Assembly (NCBI GenBank): GCA_016785225.1 | Contig: JAFBJZ010000616.1 | Coordinates: 744,001 to 808,000, forward strand | Length of the DNA: 64,000 bases | Reading direction: 5' to 3' | From: Psettodes erumei | Taxonomy: Eukaryota; Chordata; Actinopteri; Pleuronectiformes; Psettodidae | Shown here: positions 48,471 to 60,305 of the stretch, in pieces | How positions within the stretch are numbered: the first letter of the stretch is position 1 | Layout of the letters: every line of letters begins with the position of its first letter | Translations under genes and position numbers: made by a program | Notes under the pieces: model-generated | What the model saw: only the letters and a program-made list of their open reading frames with translations | What the model was told of the DNA's origin: nothing | Database searches by the model: none

Positions 48471-50740
48471 AAGCAATGTGACGGGGACAGAGCGAGGGTT
48501 CTGCTTACAGTGCAGCTTGGCTGTTAGTGCATGGGCACTCAAGCGACTCAGATGAACGTGCAGGGCATGGACGCCATGACCCCCAGTAATGAGGACGTGA
48601 ACATCTTTAGGATTCCAACAACCCATCTACTCCGCCTTCTAACCTTCCAGTAATCAATCGTTAAGCTTGGCACAACCCCCTCTGAACTGTGGTACTGGCT
48701 GTCCTCCACACCTGCCATGATAACTGGTGCAAATGACGTCTACACAAGGTTTTACCTTGTCATAAATGTCCCTTGCAGTTGGGCCATCAGGTGGGTCTTC
48801 CTTCCAACACACACAAACACATTCACTTCTACTTCCTGTAGCAAAATGAGTTGCTACGCATCCTCACAATGACAGAAAGGAGAATTCTGTTCCTTTTAGC
48901 AAACAAATGATAACCTTGGACAGTGCACAATGTTCCGGGAATAGGATCCTGTCAGACAAATAAAAGGCCCGGCCATTACACTCAAAGGGACGTCATTGTT
49001 TGGATGCAACCATCATCAATATGTGGGTGCCAGACAGAGGAAGCGGTGCCTGTGCTCAATAACACTGTTAGCGGACTGTATCTCTGGTGGCCAACACCGA
49101 GCCTGGTTTTCAGCTTCAGAAATCTCATGTGGACAGTGGAGGAGACCTATAAACAACCTATTCTTGTGAAGGTCAAAGGGGTGTTTGGTTGTGCTTTTTT
49201 TTTTTGCAGCAATAGCACTAAGGACTCCTATGAGGGCAACCATGTTGTGTCTTTGCCAGACACTGAGGAAAAGCATCCACAAAATAACATTTTTTCTATC
49301 CCGAGCACCAAATGTTTGCAGAACGACAGATTTTTGATGCCATGGTCTTTCAAGCTCCATGCTTTTGGTTTTGAATCATTCAAGATAGAACTTACTTAAT
49401 TTTTATTGTGTATATAACAGGAAATCTGCAGCTTTTTGCACAGAAATATTGTAGTAATTGAGGAATGATGTATGGAATCATCATCCCATTTTTTTTATCA
49501 TTTGAACAACTTATATGCATCATTGTATTGGAACTAAACTCAGACTCTAAAACTTCTTCCAGCCATTAATTATTGCTATGATTTGGAATAAATGGTTGGC
49601 TAAATAACTGCAGATCACAAAGGGTCCGCAGTACCACATAATCCTTTAACCGTAACATTCATGGAATGAGGCTTCATACATGGGTCCCTTTATCAGCTGT
49701 TCCTCCTTATTAATTTTTTCATTTGAACTCGATGGGGAAATCAGTTGAGAGAAATGACTTGTACAGAGATGCATTTCTATCTAGTTTCTCTCAGTTGCTG
49801 CTTGATGGTTGGAAGGCTAACTTAATACCGATGCAGTTAGCTTTCTGTCATTGTTCCATATTAGAGAGAGCCATAATAAAATAATATATAAATGATAATA
49901 AATGCTATGAGTAAATACAAACCAGAGAGTGAGAAACACTTGTGTTGTAGAGAAGTGATATCAGCCAGGTCTGGATTTTTGTGCATTTTTTCTATTTGGT
50001 TTACTGTACCAGATTTCACTTCGTTCAGCAGGTTATAATTGAAAAAAAAAAATACAAAAGTACATACATTATTACCACATTCTAAGCAAAAATATAAATT
50101 CCAGTCACACCAGAATATATACATATCCAGCAGTAGTCAGTGCTAAATGCATGCTTGAATATTTTTGAGGAAGTGATACCACTGATATGAAGTGTGTTGA
50201 TGATATTGTGTATCCAAAAGATATAGTACATATACATGGGTACTATTCCCATATGTAATTTAAGAGTTTGACTGACAGATGAAGCATTGGATGAAGCCCA
50301 AACAGCATATTGTGAGTTTTCTAGAGATTGTGAATAAAAATGGTGGGATACTATATAAGTTCAGGGGGTTTTTAACACTACTGGTCAAAACAAATTTTTC
50401 AGACGTATAATCCATAATTTAAAAGCCCTGTCAGTCAGACAGCTGAGACTCACAGGTTCCAACCTTGTAGTTTAAATTCAATTAGTGGGCCTTAATTGTT
50501 TTGTTGACATGCGAGTCATGAACTGTACAATTATCTATTCGTAATCCTAAATTATTTCAATGTAGGACGAAAAAGAATCCTAGAGAATATCTGCACCAGT
50601 CGAGACCGCACCATGCACTTTGTCTTATAGATAGATAGTGTATAGTATATAGAAAGATAGTAGTATATATGTGTATATATATATAGTGGGTAGTCTTTGA
50701 TTTAGCTTGAAATAAATCAACTGCATTTTGCATTCATGTA
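48471..50740. other. AT-rich non-coding stretch with one unusual frame
   Basis: No known exon is recognised. A plus-strand frame is open to a TAA at 49,397-49,399, with its first ATG at 49,004 (131 codons). The opposite strand is also open for 114 codons over the same place. The frame includes phenylalanine-rich sequence from a T-run, and I see no domain. The rest is AT-rich with TATA-type low complexity near 50,626-50,690. Confidence 0.4.
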
Positions 50741-51010
50741 GAAGTATCTAAAACAACACTGGTGCAGTGCTTTGCTCTGAAGCCAAATTGTACGTTTTAT
50801 AGAGGAAAATTACTGTAAATAGTATTGAGATGCTTCTCATCTGCTTAATGACAATTCTATCATCACAATGATAAGTTATCGGCCTTGAAATATTTATTGA
50901 AAATACAGACTCCAGCTGATCTCCACGTTTAATAGCAGGAATGACAACCACTTGTTTCCATGTAGCAGGAAATGTGTCCTGCTGCGTAATGGGAGGAACT
51001 AAAGTGTTTT
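50740..51010 (-). mobile_element. Degraded non-LTR retrotransposon RT fragment
   Basis: On the minus strand a translation reads FPATWKQVVVIPAIKRGDQ, then a disturbed N-RPIT, and further on YNLASEQSTAPVLF. This order matches the early reverse-transcriptase blocks of LINE-type elements: 'FP..WK...V.P..KKGD', 'NYRPIS' and 'FGFR..HST'. The NYRPIS block carries extra residues and the later block has substitutions, so the copy is dead. Sequence on the same strand up to about 51,340 gives further RT-like fragments in shifting frames and may belong to the same relic. Jockey/CR1/L2-like clades are likely, but I cannot fix the family. Confidence 0.65.
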
Positions 51011-52680
51011 TTTTTTGTCAAGTTATCACGCATCAACGGTTTTGAACCTTTTAAGGAAATTATTCTGCTGTCATGATCTTCATCAGACTGATATAGTATT
51101 TGATGTTATTTTTCGTAATCTTTTCCTCCACCATTTTCCAGAAAGAAAATGGAGAGGATCTCATTCTCCCCTCTGCCTTTTCTGGTAATTCTCTCCCCTT
51201 CGTAATGTGATGGTTGATAGTTTTTCAGAATAGCTGTACTCTCCCCCTTTGCCTCATTCATATTCTTTAATTATTGGAACTGTACTCCTTTTCCACGCAG
51301 AGATAACTTTGTTTCTCAGCCCACTCTGTCAATTGTTTGTTTGTTTGTTGTTAGTGGAACATCTCTGGCTTTAATCAGTGCTATTAAACCACATTCAGCT
51401 TGTTCCTTGACTTCTTCCTGGATTTTTACTGGAGGAAAATATTTGCTCACCAGACCGACTTCACTATTTAATGTGTTACAGCCCATCTACATTTCATCAA
51501 AAAACATTCAGTCCTTCCATTTTAGCCTTGATAAATTGATTTTCAGTCTCGGCATGCATGGAGCAATCAGTTTAACTTCCCTGTTGTAGAAGTCTCAACC
51601 ATATTTTGTCCTCCCTTGCAATTAGAGTAAAAATGTATTTTTTATATGATAAGGATGTAGTTATTATTAACTTGAAATTCATACAGAAGATTGTTCATTA
51701 ATAAGAAACTGTCATTTATTGTAGCTTAGATATCTTTAATCTTTAACATGCTGCATTTATATTTTATTGTAATGCACATCAAAGGTGCTTTGTCCAAAAG
51801 GTCAAGCACAGAAATAAAAAATGGAGCTAATGCATAATGATCATGGGACCTTACACAGAGCAGGATGCTTTCATCTTATAACTGTTGCACAATTAACGCA
51901 AGATTCAATGAGGCAGGAAAACAGTTAATGGAAGTTAATGATGAGAGCACCCAGAGCTTTGTATCATTAACCAACATGCAGTCAGACATGGTAATGATTG
52001 CGGTTACTATCTCAGTGTTTGGACATGACGAAGATCCAATTTTAAGGTGGTGGCTGGCGGAGGTGCTGCTGTAAACTTGCTGAATTTCCTGAGAGGAAAC
52101 GGTCGGAGGAATAAAGTCACATTCTCAGTTGCAAATTGCACAGAGCAGCCCTGATGACAGGTCATGATATTGTGGTTCCACAGTCTCAATGTCAGGCATT
52201 AAATGCATGCGTGAGATGCAGCAGTGATGCAGGAACTCCTACAGGACTTACTGAGGTGGACATAAAACACAGAGTATTTCTGTGATATTAATGCTGCAAC
52301 TCACTGCTGGAAATAAGGCTGTTACGATGATATATGTTTGTAAACCACAGTGACACTGTCTGATATGTGCATTTTTGTTCATAATATAGAAAATAATATC
52401 ATCAATGAGACATTTTTGACTGTGAAATCACAAACAATCGTAGGTCAGAAATATGTTTTTTTATCATCAGAGGAGAGCTGATTGTCTCTGTGATGACACC
52501 GACTTCGCACAGTTGTTCGTTTGAACAAGCGACGCATGTCTACTGATATCTATATATACTCACTGTTGGCATCTATAATTGTGATTTATCAGCTGAAGAT
52601 TTAAAAAAATTAGTTGTCATTGTAGATACTATGATGCGATCAACTGTACAGCATTTCACTGCATCACAAGCACACCTCTT
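51011..52680. other. AT-rich stretch, perhaps more retrotransposon debris
   Basis: A GTTT repeat lies at about 51,333-51,350. The part to 51,340 may continue the retrotransposon relic. Beyond it the sequence is AT-rich with no recognised exon or repeat. Confidence 0.35.
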
Positions 52681-52687
52681 AAGCCAT

Positions 52688-52728
52688 GAGAGAGAGGGAG
52701 AGAGAGAGGGAGAGGGAGAGAGAGAGAC
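52688..52728. repeat. (GA)n microsatellite
   Basis: GA units with GGGA interruptions, directly visible. Confidence 0.9.
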
Positions 52729-52849
52729 ATGAATGATCTGAAACACTCTGCTCCTTCAAAGACTTGAGCTACAAGAAACACGCAGCATTTTCACAGAAGC
52801 TATATTTAAAAGGGGAAATGCAGAGAAATGAAGAGGGAGAGAGCAGTGG

Positions 52850-52851
<2 letters not shown>

Positions 52852-52885
<34 letters not shown>
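52852..52885. repeat. (GA)n microsatellite
   Basis: About seventeen uninterrupted GA units, directly visible. Confidence 0.95.
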
Positions 52886-52888
<3 letters not shown>

Positions 52889-55800
52889 TGGGTTGGAAAT
52901 GGATGAAGGACACATAAGCTCTCATTGAGTTGGCAACGGTGAAAAGAGCCCTTGGTTATTGAAAAAAGAAGAAATCAAAGGCAGAAAATTCCTGCAGAGG
53001 GATGGGGGCAGAGAAACAAGCCTGTCCTCCTCTTCTTTGTTTTGTTTTTTTTCCTCACTCTGGTAGCCAGCAGGTTGGCGAGGCCCTTGAGCACAAAGAT
53101 CTGAGAAGGAATAGGAGACGACACAGCACAAATTGTTTTATATTCTGCATTGTGGAGGACGGAGCTGAGCGTCGAACGCTGCTTTTTGCAGGGAGGAAAA
53201 ACACTGACCCTGTATGCAGTCACGCCCCGTTGCACTGCTGCACTCCCCAATGCAACAGACATGCCACCGTGTGTGACCACTCTCTAATTATTCAGAAAAT
53301 GTTAAATACAGTATCTGGACATGACAGAACATGCAGTGTTTGCATAGTGGAGCATCATGCCGTGGGTGTGCAGATACTGCTCATGTAAAGACACTAGCAG
53401 CAAGGTCATGATGTAGTGCTGCACAGGACACAGCACAGAGTAATGTGTGCTACATGACAGCTCAGGAATGGACTCTAGTTTTATGGAGGAGGTCATCTCT
53501 CGGTAGCCAGCTGTTGCAGACGCGAGTCAGTCGTGATGGATTTGATGGACGGGCATTATCCCTCTGTTTCTTCCTGCCATCTCTGTCAGCGTTTTCCCTC
53601 CAGCAGATTGGGTTCCACAAGTCATCCCTCACAGACCATCGCTGGGGGAATCTGCTGTTTCAACCGCGCAGAGCATCCCATCAGACAAATGGATATTAGC
53701 TGGTTAATTTTTAATTCCTGAGATGCAAGGGAGCCGCGCTCTTTCATGGCTGGAAGGAGAGCTAATGGGCCCGGATTAGGTATCACGGGCGGATATCTGG
53801 GAACAGCCCCATGGGAATGCAGTGTGGGTCTCTCCATTGAACACCATTAAGAGTCTTGGAGTAAGGCAGAAAGCCTCTCAAAGACACACTGTCCAGCTAT
53901 TGACCTTTCAGAGGCACAATGGAGGTCCTTGCTGAAGAGATATTGAGTGGATTCTGAGAGTGGTTCATTAAGCCGTGGTGGGAGTAAAAACATGGTCGTT
54001 GATAAGGTCTGCATCCAATCCGATGCAGCCACACGTAGATTTCCCTTTCCCACTGTACAACTGGCCAAGCCCACCAAGAGAGATCAAAATGCAGGATCTG
54101 CATGCTCCAACAACAGCTATTTCATGGCAAGGCCACGGCCGCCTTTGTGCTGCTGAAGACAACCCTGCTGTGATCATCCATGTATTCACAGAGGGTAAAT
54201 ACTGAAAGCCCAGACTGTAATAGGCTGTCTGGCCAAGTGCACATCAAGCCGCTCTCTGGACAGATGGATTCAAACACCTCAGCCTTGTTTTCCTTGACCA
54301 CCTAAAATAATTTCCTTGCTTTCAGTAGGATTGGCAGTGATGATTGTTTTTATTGACTCAGATGTTCCATTAGCCCAGGAGCTGCTTGGGGTAAATGGCT
54401 CCTGACAACAGCACAGAGCCGGCTGATGATGCACCGTCACTAGACCTCACACTGGGGTTATTAACTGGCCGCCACCGTCGCCACCGCCAGCCCCCCCCCG
54501 ACAGCAACACGTCCACGGATGAAATATAACGTTGTCCTTCGGCCCCTCTCATCTCCTGACAGAGCGGGGGTGAGAGCGGAGGACTCGTGACAGCATTTTA
54601 GATTCAGAGACGGTTTGTAGAAGGAAATTAACTGAGATCTGAGAGAAAAAAGGACAGTTGCCCATGTGTTTAGGTTGCAAACACAAAGACATTCCATCCC
54701 CACTTAACAGCATGCATCAATTTGCATGGTGTTACTTCTCTTTTATTGCTATCTAAAGAGAGCTCAGAATGCTACATTTTGCATTTTATTTAGAGATACA
54801 GATGGCTTGAAAACATCTAATCAGGTGCACATCTTAGCTGAGAAAATGAGATGATGGAGAGAGAGTGGAAATGGCATCTACATAAAATTTTATTGTGCTT
54901 GCAATTACCAGTCATTTTTTAAATCTTAGATTCATGTGCTGATCAGGTTTTTATTTGATCAATCCATAATTAAGTCTGTGCTACCATTTAAGATAAAACT
55001 GTGAGGAATGCCCAATTTAAAGTCAGTTGCTATTAATACTAATGCTAAGTGATGTTCATATTGCACCTACGTAAATTAATGGAAGTCAGTGGAAGCTAAG
55101 AATAGTAAAACACATCTGAGTATCTGAATCACAGCAGTGTGCTTCACAGCAAGTTGCAAAACCATGAAAAATCACTGGTGATGTCCTTGAAGTTTGGTTT
55201 GTGGTTAATGGACTCAATGGACAAAATGAGTACTACTGTATCATAATCCAGGTTTGCTAACTCCAACACAGACACTGTTGTGATGCATGTGAAACAGAAA
55301 ATGCAGCGCAGAGCAAAGCTGCGAGATGTGGGGCAACTGACAGTCAGTTCAGTCTCATCCAGGGAACCAAAAAAGAAAAACAGAACCCTCAGTGACAACT
55401 TCAGTGGAAACCGGTGGTTATGTCCACTGCTGCCTCACATCAGGGTGTCAGCTGTAAATCGAAATGCCGAGTAATGTGTTTACCAGGACGTCACCTGAAC
55501 TGCACTTGAGAAAACAGACAAGCAGGTGGAACACGGTGAGTGACAAGGTGCACGGCTGTTCAGTTTGGAGACAGGCGCTTGCACGCAGGCAATGCCTGGT
55601 CAGCACTTTTTAATTCGCTCACATGCGCCACCTGTGTGTGTGCCAGCCTGTAGCAGCAGATAGAGCCATGCTGTCATGCAGGAGTGATTAGAGCCTCCTT
55701 TTCTAATCTCCCTCCTCTGTCCTTTCTCCACACATCATTACAGTAATACAGCAGGCTCTATTACCCCTCAGCACCCTGTCAATGCCCCATCGCCACCGCC

Positions 55801-56934
55801 TCCCTCCAGCCTCCGAGCAGGCCCGGGAAGCGGCGGCGATGATGATGATGGCGGGTTAAGGCAGGGCCCTGGGTCCCAGCAGCATGGCAGCTTTAATTTC
55901 ACGCTTTGTTAATGTCCCCATTGCAAGTGCTCGTCCTGCCCGATGCCCTCCGCCGCTCCATCCAGGGTCGCATCCGCGCTGGCTGCCCTCTGGTTGGCTG
56001 GAGGACTGCACCCAGGGGGAGAGCCGGGAACTCTCCTTCCCTTCTTCTTCTTCTTTTTTTCTCTTTTACAACTGTCGCCCATTTGTTGAAAATCTCTCCC
56101 TCACAACCTCCACCCCCGCTTACCTTATCTTATTCTCCACCCGTCGTGCACTCTGTCACTGTCTGTTTCACTCTCGACCGCCCCCTCTCTCATTCCCTCT
56201 CACCCACGTCGATTATCTATCTCTCTTCCACTGCGGTCTCTTTCTCGTCCGCTGCCTTCCCCTCTCGGGTAAACAGCTCTTTCTCTGGGCTCTGCCCACT
56301 CTCTGCCCATTCACTGTATCTTCCTGGCATTCTCTCACTCCACCTCGCCTGCCGCTCCTCATCTCTTCCCCCCTTTTTTCTGTCCCATTATCTCCCCCTT
56401 TAATTTCGTCACACTCTGTTTTCATTCGGCTCTGCTCACTGTCTCAATTTGGATGAGCACGTCTCATTGCATCTGTCCCCCTCTCCCTTCCTCTGCGCTG
56501 CCATCCTTAAGCCTCCATTTACACACTGTACCATCTGTATTTGCTAAGCGCTGAGAGGCTGAGAATCATCATTCTGTCAGCCCGCTCCCTTCTGCATGAG
56601 TCGGCAGCCACTTTGAGAAGTCCCTGAAAATGCCACCGTAAGCACAAACTTGTTGAACCGTAGTTTTTAGAGTCAGCTCAAATACTTCACTGAAGGGGTG
56701 AAACAAAGGCCTGCAAACTGCTACTCCATTCTGTCCCAAAAACAACATCCCATCTTCTTTCACACTTTTTTTTTGGCAGACAGTTTGGCACTTTTGTGAC
56801 ATATACTCTCGTCATGGCTTTAACATTAACTAAGCGAAAAAAAATGGTGGAAGTGGGAATATGGTCGATGTGATACCTGCTCCCATACACGGTACTGAGC
56901 TGAAGAGGGTGTTTGGCTTGTAAAAATTCATATT
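52886..56934. other. Non-coding stretch, no gene seen
   Basis: No exon is recognised. A T-run lies near 53,040-53,051. Small GC-rich patches lie at 54,460-54,560 and 55,790-56,010. A strongly pyrimidine-rich tract (about 56,030-56,420) produces overlapping serine/leucine/proline-rich frames of 190 and 165 codons, which are composition artefacts. Confidence 0.5.
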
Positions 56935-57086
56935 TCTATCTTTATTCCATGTATAGTTTATACTTGTATTATTCTTGTATTTATACGAATATATATTTTT
57001 CTACTTTCTATTTTCTGTTATACAGTGTGTGCTTTTATGTCGCTGCTGCAATGCAAGAATTCCCCAGTGTGGGATCTATCTGTTTA
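56935..57086 (+). mobile_element. 3'-tail of a non-LTR retrotransposon
   Basis: The end GCTGCTGCAATGCAAGAATTCCCCAGTGTGGGATC, given here only as its pattern at 57,042-57,076, resembles a LINE 3' end I know as frequent in fish genomes, '...AATTTCCCCAGTGTGGGATCAATAAAG'. A T-rich stretch precedes it and a short ATCTATCT remnant follows, like the usual simple-repeat tail. It is only the last part of an element, as expected for 5' truncation. Confidence 0.55.
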
Positions 57087-57732
57087 TGAGCTGGCTGATT
57101 CCCACTAGTCAAATTGACTTGTAAGCTATCAAGATAACTTCAAGGCTTGCAAAGATTCACACAAGTACTAATAATGTGGTGTTACATTTAAAGGATAAAT
57201 CCATCTCATTACAACTCCTATCTTAATTTTTAGCAGTATTGGCCACGAGTCCCCGTCATATCTGTATTGTTATCATTGTACGGCCGAGTTAATTGCTGAG
57301 ATCTGGGAACCTGAGCAGTTTCAAGGTCAGGCTGATTTAAATTGAACCCTGGGGTGGTCAGACTTATTTAGATTAGCCAACAAAGGAAAAAGATGGCATA
57401 ATAACCCAAATTGCCAGACTGAAATGACAGCTTAAACCATAAAAACAAAAACAAAAGCTTTATTATACCATAATTATCCATGGCAGTGTGAAGATGTTCA
57501 TTTATTCTATAGTGTGCCATTAGGGAAAAAGACAAACATTTCCAAAACTAACATTATTACAGATCTATCCAGTCTTAAACAGAATACGTGGTCACTTCAT
57601 GCTCATTATTTTGGAGGCCAGTGATGGACAGTGATTTTGGTAATTAATTACAATGTCAGAGCCACTGTTGAGGTGTTTTCATGGCTCACACAATTCCCAC
57701 CCACACCCGACTGTGGCAATTTTGATGGCGCG
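57087..57732. other. AT-rich non-coding stretch
   Basis: No exon or named repeat is seen. Low complexity A/C-rich sequence lies near 57,440-57,455. Confidence 0.5.
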
Positions 57733-57966
57733 TCACACTTGCGGAGCTATTTCACCTTGTTGCTGTTGGTATGCAGTGAAAATGTCATCGACCGATGTTG
57801 ATTCAAGTCTGTCACTTACTGAAGTGATGAAATTAGATGGCAATTTCTGCTGAACCGGTGCAACTTGGCGAAGGCGATCAATATATGGCAATTGCAATGG
57901 GGTATAGAGCGCGGGCCCCACCAACATACACAGCGTGCGACAACTACACGGGTAAGAATTAAAATG
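57733..57966 (-). other. CpG-richer patch with a protein-like frame
   Basis: On the minus strand a frame is open for about 78 codons to a TGA at 57,733-57,735, and closes upstream at a stop near 57,967. Its end reads SVDDIFTAYQQQQGEIAPQV. Composition is more protein-like than most chance frames here, and CpG is denser than in the AT-rich flanks. The first ATG gives 64 codons. It could be the last coding exon of an unrecognised gene, a piece of an old transposase, or chance. No acceptor of good quality was identified upstream. Confidence 0.2.
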
Positions 57967-58889
57967 TCACACGTTTCACCTTTAAATTTGGGTCTACCCA
58001 TGGTGTGATAGCAGACAGTTTGGGTGGGAGTCAGGTAGCAGGAGACAAATACACCTTTCTCCAACTATTATTTCCTCTGTTTTTGTTTTTTTTTCTTTTT
58101 TGTTTCTTCTCTATGCATGTACTGTATCAGTAGGGCCTTCCAACAGATAAGCGACAAAAGACTAAATAATGAAATGGAGGCGCCCCAAAAGAAAAATGGT
58201 TGAAAAAAAAAAAGGCTCTTTTGCTTTTCGGAGGGTCTTGTTTCCTAGACAAGGGGGGAGAAGGTAACACAATCTCTTTGTAAGTGAAGTCATGGGGTCT
58301 CCTGTGGGAGGGCATTGATCGGAGGTGAAACACTGAGGAAGAAGGGAGTACCTATCAGATTCTACACACACACACTCACATACACACACACAAAAAACAA
58401 AGTAAACTCAAAAAAACTGTTTACGCACATAATCTTTTGCCAATCGAGACCACAAAGTTTCCCTCCCACTCAGCACTTCAGTCACACACATACAGATCAC
58501 AAGAGCTGGACTCCAATATTCATCTGTGGTAAACTAATCAGACACCATATCTACTCACACTTTGCACTATCGCGCGCACACTCTGGAGCTGACTTGTTCT
58601 TTGTTTTGCCACAGGCTTCATTTTCACAGACACACCTCACACAACAAATCGCTGACCATTTGTAACAATTTTTGATTATTGTCGATCTGGAAATGCGCCC
58701 ACAAAACAATAACTCACGGTTTCAGCTTCTGCTAATGGTTTGGCAGAAACAGCCGAGGCCATTAACACCGCCATGATTGTTTGTCTCTGAATTTGACTTG
58801 CCTCCCTGTGCTTAATCAGAACAAATGATATGACACTTGCCCACAGAACACAGGCCATAGCTATTGTTTGAGTTCTCTCTAAGCCGCTT
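57967..58889. other. Non-coding stretch with simple repeats
   Basis: T-rich tract at 58,077-58,107, A-run at 58,203-58,213, and imperfect CA-rich sequence at 58,362-58,395. From about 58,690 the sequence is repeat-free with SOX-type ACAATAA and ATTGTTT words, and may be a conserved non-coding element that includes the X-box at 58,890. Confidence 0.4.
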
Positions 58890-58902
58890 GTTGCTAGGTA
58901 AC
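58890..58902. promoter_or_regulatory. RFX-type X-box
   Basis: GTTGCTAGGTAAC is a near-palindromic X-box with GTTGCY and GGTAAC half-sites. RFX factors bind such sites, for example upstream of ciliary genes and in many enhancers. No start site is evident nearby, so an enhancer role is more likely than a promoter one. Motif evidence only. Confidence 0.4.
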
Positions 58903-59637
58903 CGGCATTCATCATCCCCCCCTTTTTTTTGTACTTCTTACTTTTATTGCTTGTCTTAAGTTGCTGCATCCTACATCCTAAGAGGCGTGTTCCACATTTG
59001 GATGACTGTCTTTTGTAGTTACTGTAACACATGCCAGATACAGTTTCATACTTGGGGCTATGGTGCTGTGACATATCAATACTTAATCTTGCATCATATT
59101 GTCTTCGATGATACTCTGCATGACCGTTCTCTGTACGCCTGGCTCCATGTGTGTGTGGCAGACAAGTCCAATCTCTCATGTGAAACAGAGAGCAGGCATT
59201 TTTTGTTTTATTTTATTTATTTATTTTTTTATCTCTGGACTGCTGCATAAAATATTATCGTTTTTGCAGAACACCACCAGGATCCGCACTGAGTTTATCA
59301 GTTTTCTACTATTTATATTGATACACCCCGAGATGCTCCAGCAGGTAAGATATATGGCAGTATGAAGTATGGCTTTGTCCACAGTGAGAAGGTACTGAAC
59401 GCTATTTTGTGATGAGATGGGGACCAGGCCAAGGTGACCCCTCAGTAATATATGGGCTGCGGCTGTCAGGGCCTCCCAGGAAGGTATTTGTCATCAGTGT
59501 CCCCCAAGTGTAAGGTTACCAGCAAATCAGGTTATCAGTCTACTGTTTTTGGCAGGAATGGCACAAAAACACAGATTATCTTTTCAATATAGCCCAGCAT
59601 TGCAGATACAGACTCAGATGCACAAAATAAAGACATG
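58903..59637. other. Non-coding stretch, no gene seen
   Basis: ATTT-type low complexity lies at 59,208-59,232. A 167-codon minus-strand ATG frame (58,676-59,179) crosses this part; it has one hydrophobic stretch but no domain, and is not called a gene. Confidence 0.45.
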
Positions 59638-59662
59638 CACACACACACACACACACACACAC
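59638..59662. repeat. (CA)n microsatellite
   Basis: About twelve CA units, directly visible. Confidence 0.95.
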
Positions 59663-59733
59663 ATAGCCACCCTGTGTATGGATACTGTATTAGTGTGTAT
59701 TCGTTCCTTATCTCCAACCCTCAGCATTACGTG

Positions 59734-59770
59734 CCTAACCTTAACCTTTACCTTAACCCCTAACCTAATT
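59734..59770. repeat. Degenerate telomere-like repeat
   Basis: CCTAACC, TTAACC, TTTACC, TTAACCCC, TAACC follow each other, resembling decayed copies of the vertebrate telomere unit CCCTAA. Short interstitial runs of this kind are common in fish genomes. Confidence 0.5.
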
Positions 59771-60275
59771 CTACTTTAAACTCCAACACTCAACAGTATC
59801 TAATCTATGCTGTGGCAATGACCTGCTTATATTTAAGTCTATTACATTTTTTAAAAAATCTTATGCCCGTAGTATTTCTGGTTTAATGTGCTGTCTACAG
59901 TTTTTAAAGAAAGAGAGCAAAGATGACACAAAAAGGTCAAAACTGATCGACTGAATGTCTGCAAAATACAGTAAATGACTTGCACTTCAGTCTAAAATTG
60001 ATTTATATTCAGCTGAAAATTCAAGACTTTTAAAGAACTGACATGATGTGCAAAATCCCTTTCTATTAAATCCAACTTAATACATCATTATTGCCCATCC
60101 CAGGAGCCATTGATCACTGTTGTGCTGAGTTTATTTGTCCTGATATCCCGGAGCGCATAGCCTCAAAGGATAATCGCACCAAGACAGAGCTGTGCTTTTA
60201 TAACTGGGAATATAGAAAATATTTGTATTGAATAATGAACACATCCACGTGTCTGCCCCGCAACCGCCTTGTTGC
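59771..60275. other. AT-rich non-coding stretch
   Basis: No exon or repeat is recognised. It leads directly into the TATA-containing CpG patch. Confidence 0.5.
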
Positions 60276-60283
60276 TATAAAAG
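60276..60283 (+). promoter_or_regulatory. TATA box of a candidate promoter
   Basis: TATAAAAG lies about 30 bases before a sudden CpG-rich stretch (60,301-60,360). That is the spacing expected between a TATA box and a start site at about 60,305. Confidence 0.3.
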
Positions 60284-60305
60284 TGCTGCTGCCACTCCAT
60301 AGAGC

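Noticed and set aside
55884..56456. Plus-strand frames of 190 and 165 codons
   Set aside because: They come from a pyrimidine-rich tract and encode Ser/Leu/Pro-rich sequence in two overlapping phases.
59734..59770. True interstitial telomere or fusion point
   Set aside because: Units are few and degenerate; short CCTAACC-type runs are common in fish and do not indicate a chromosome fusion.
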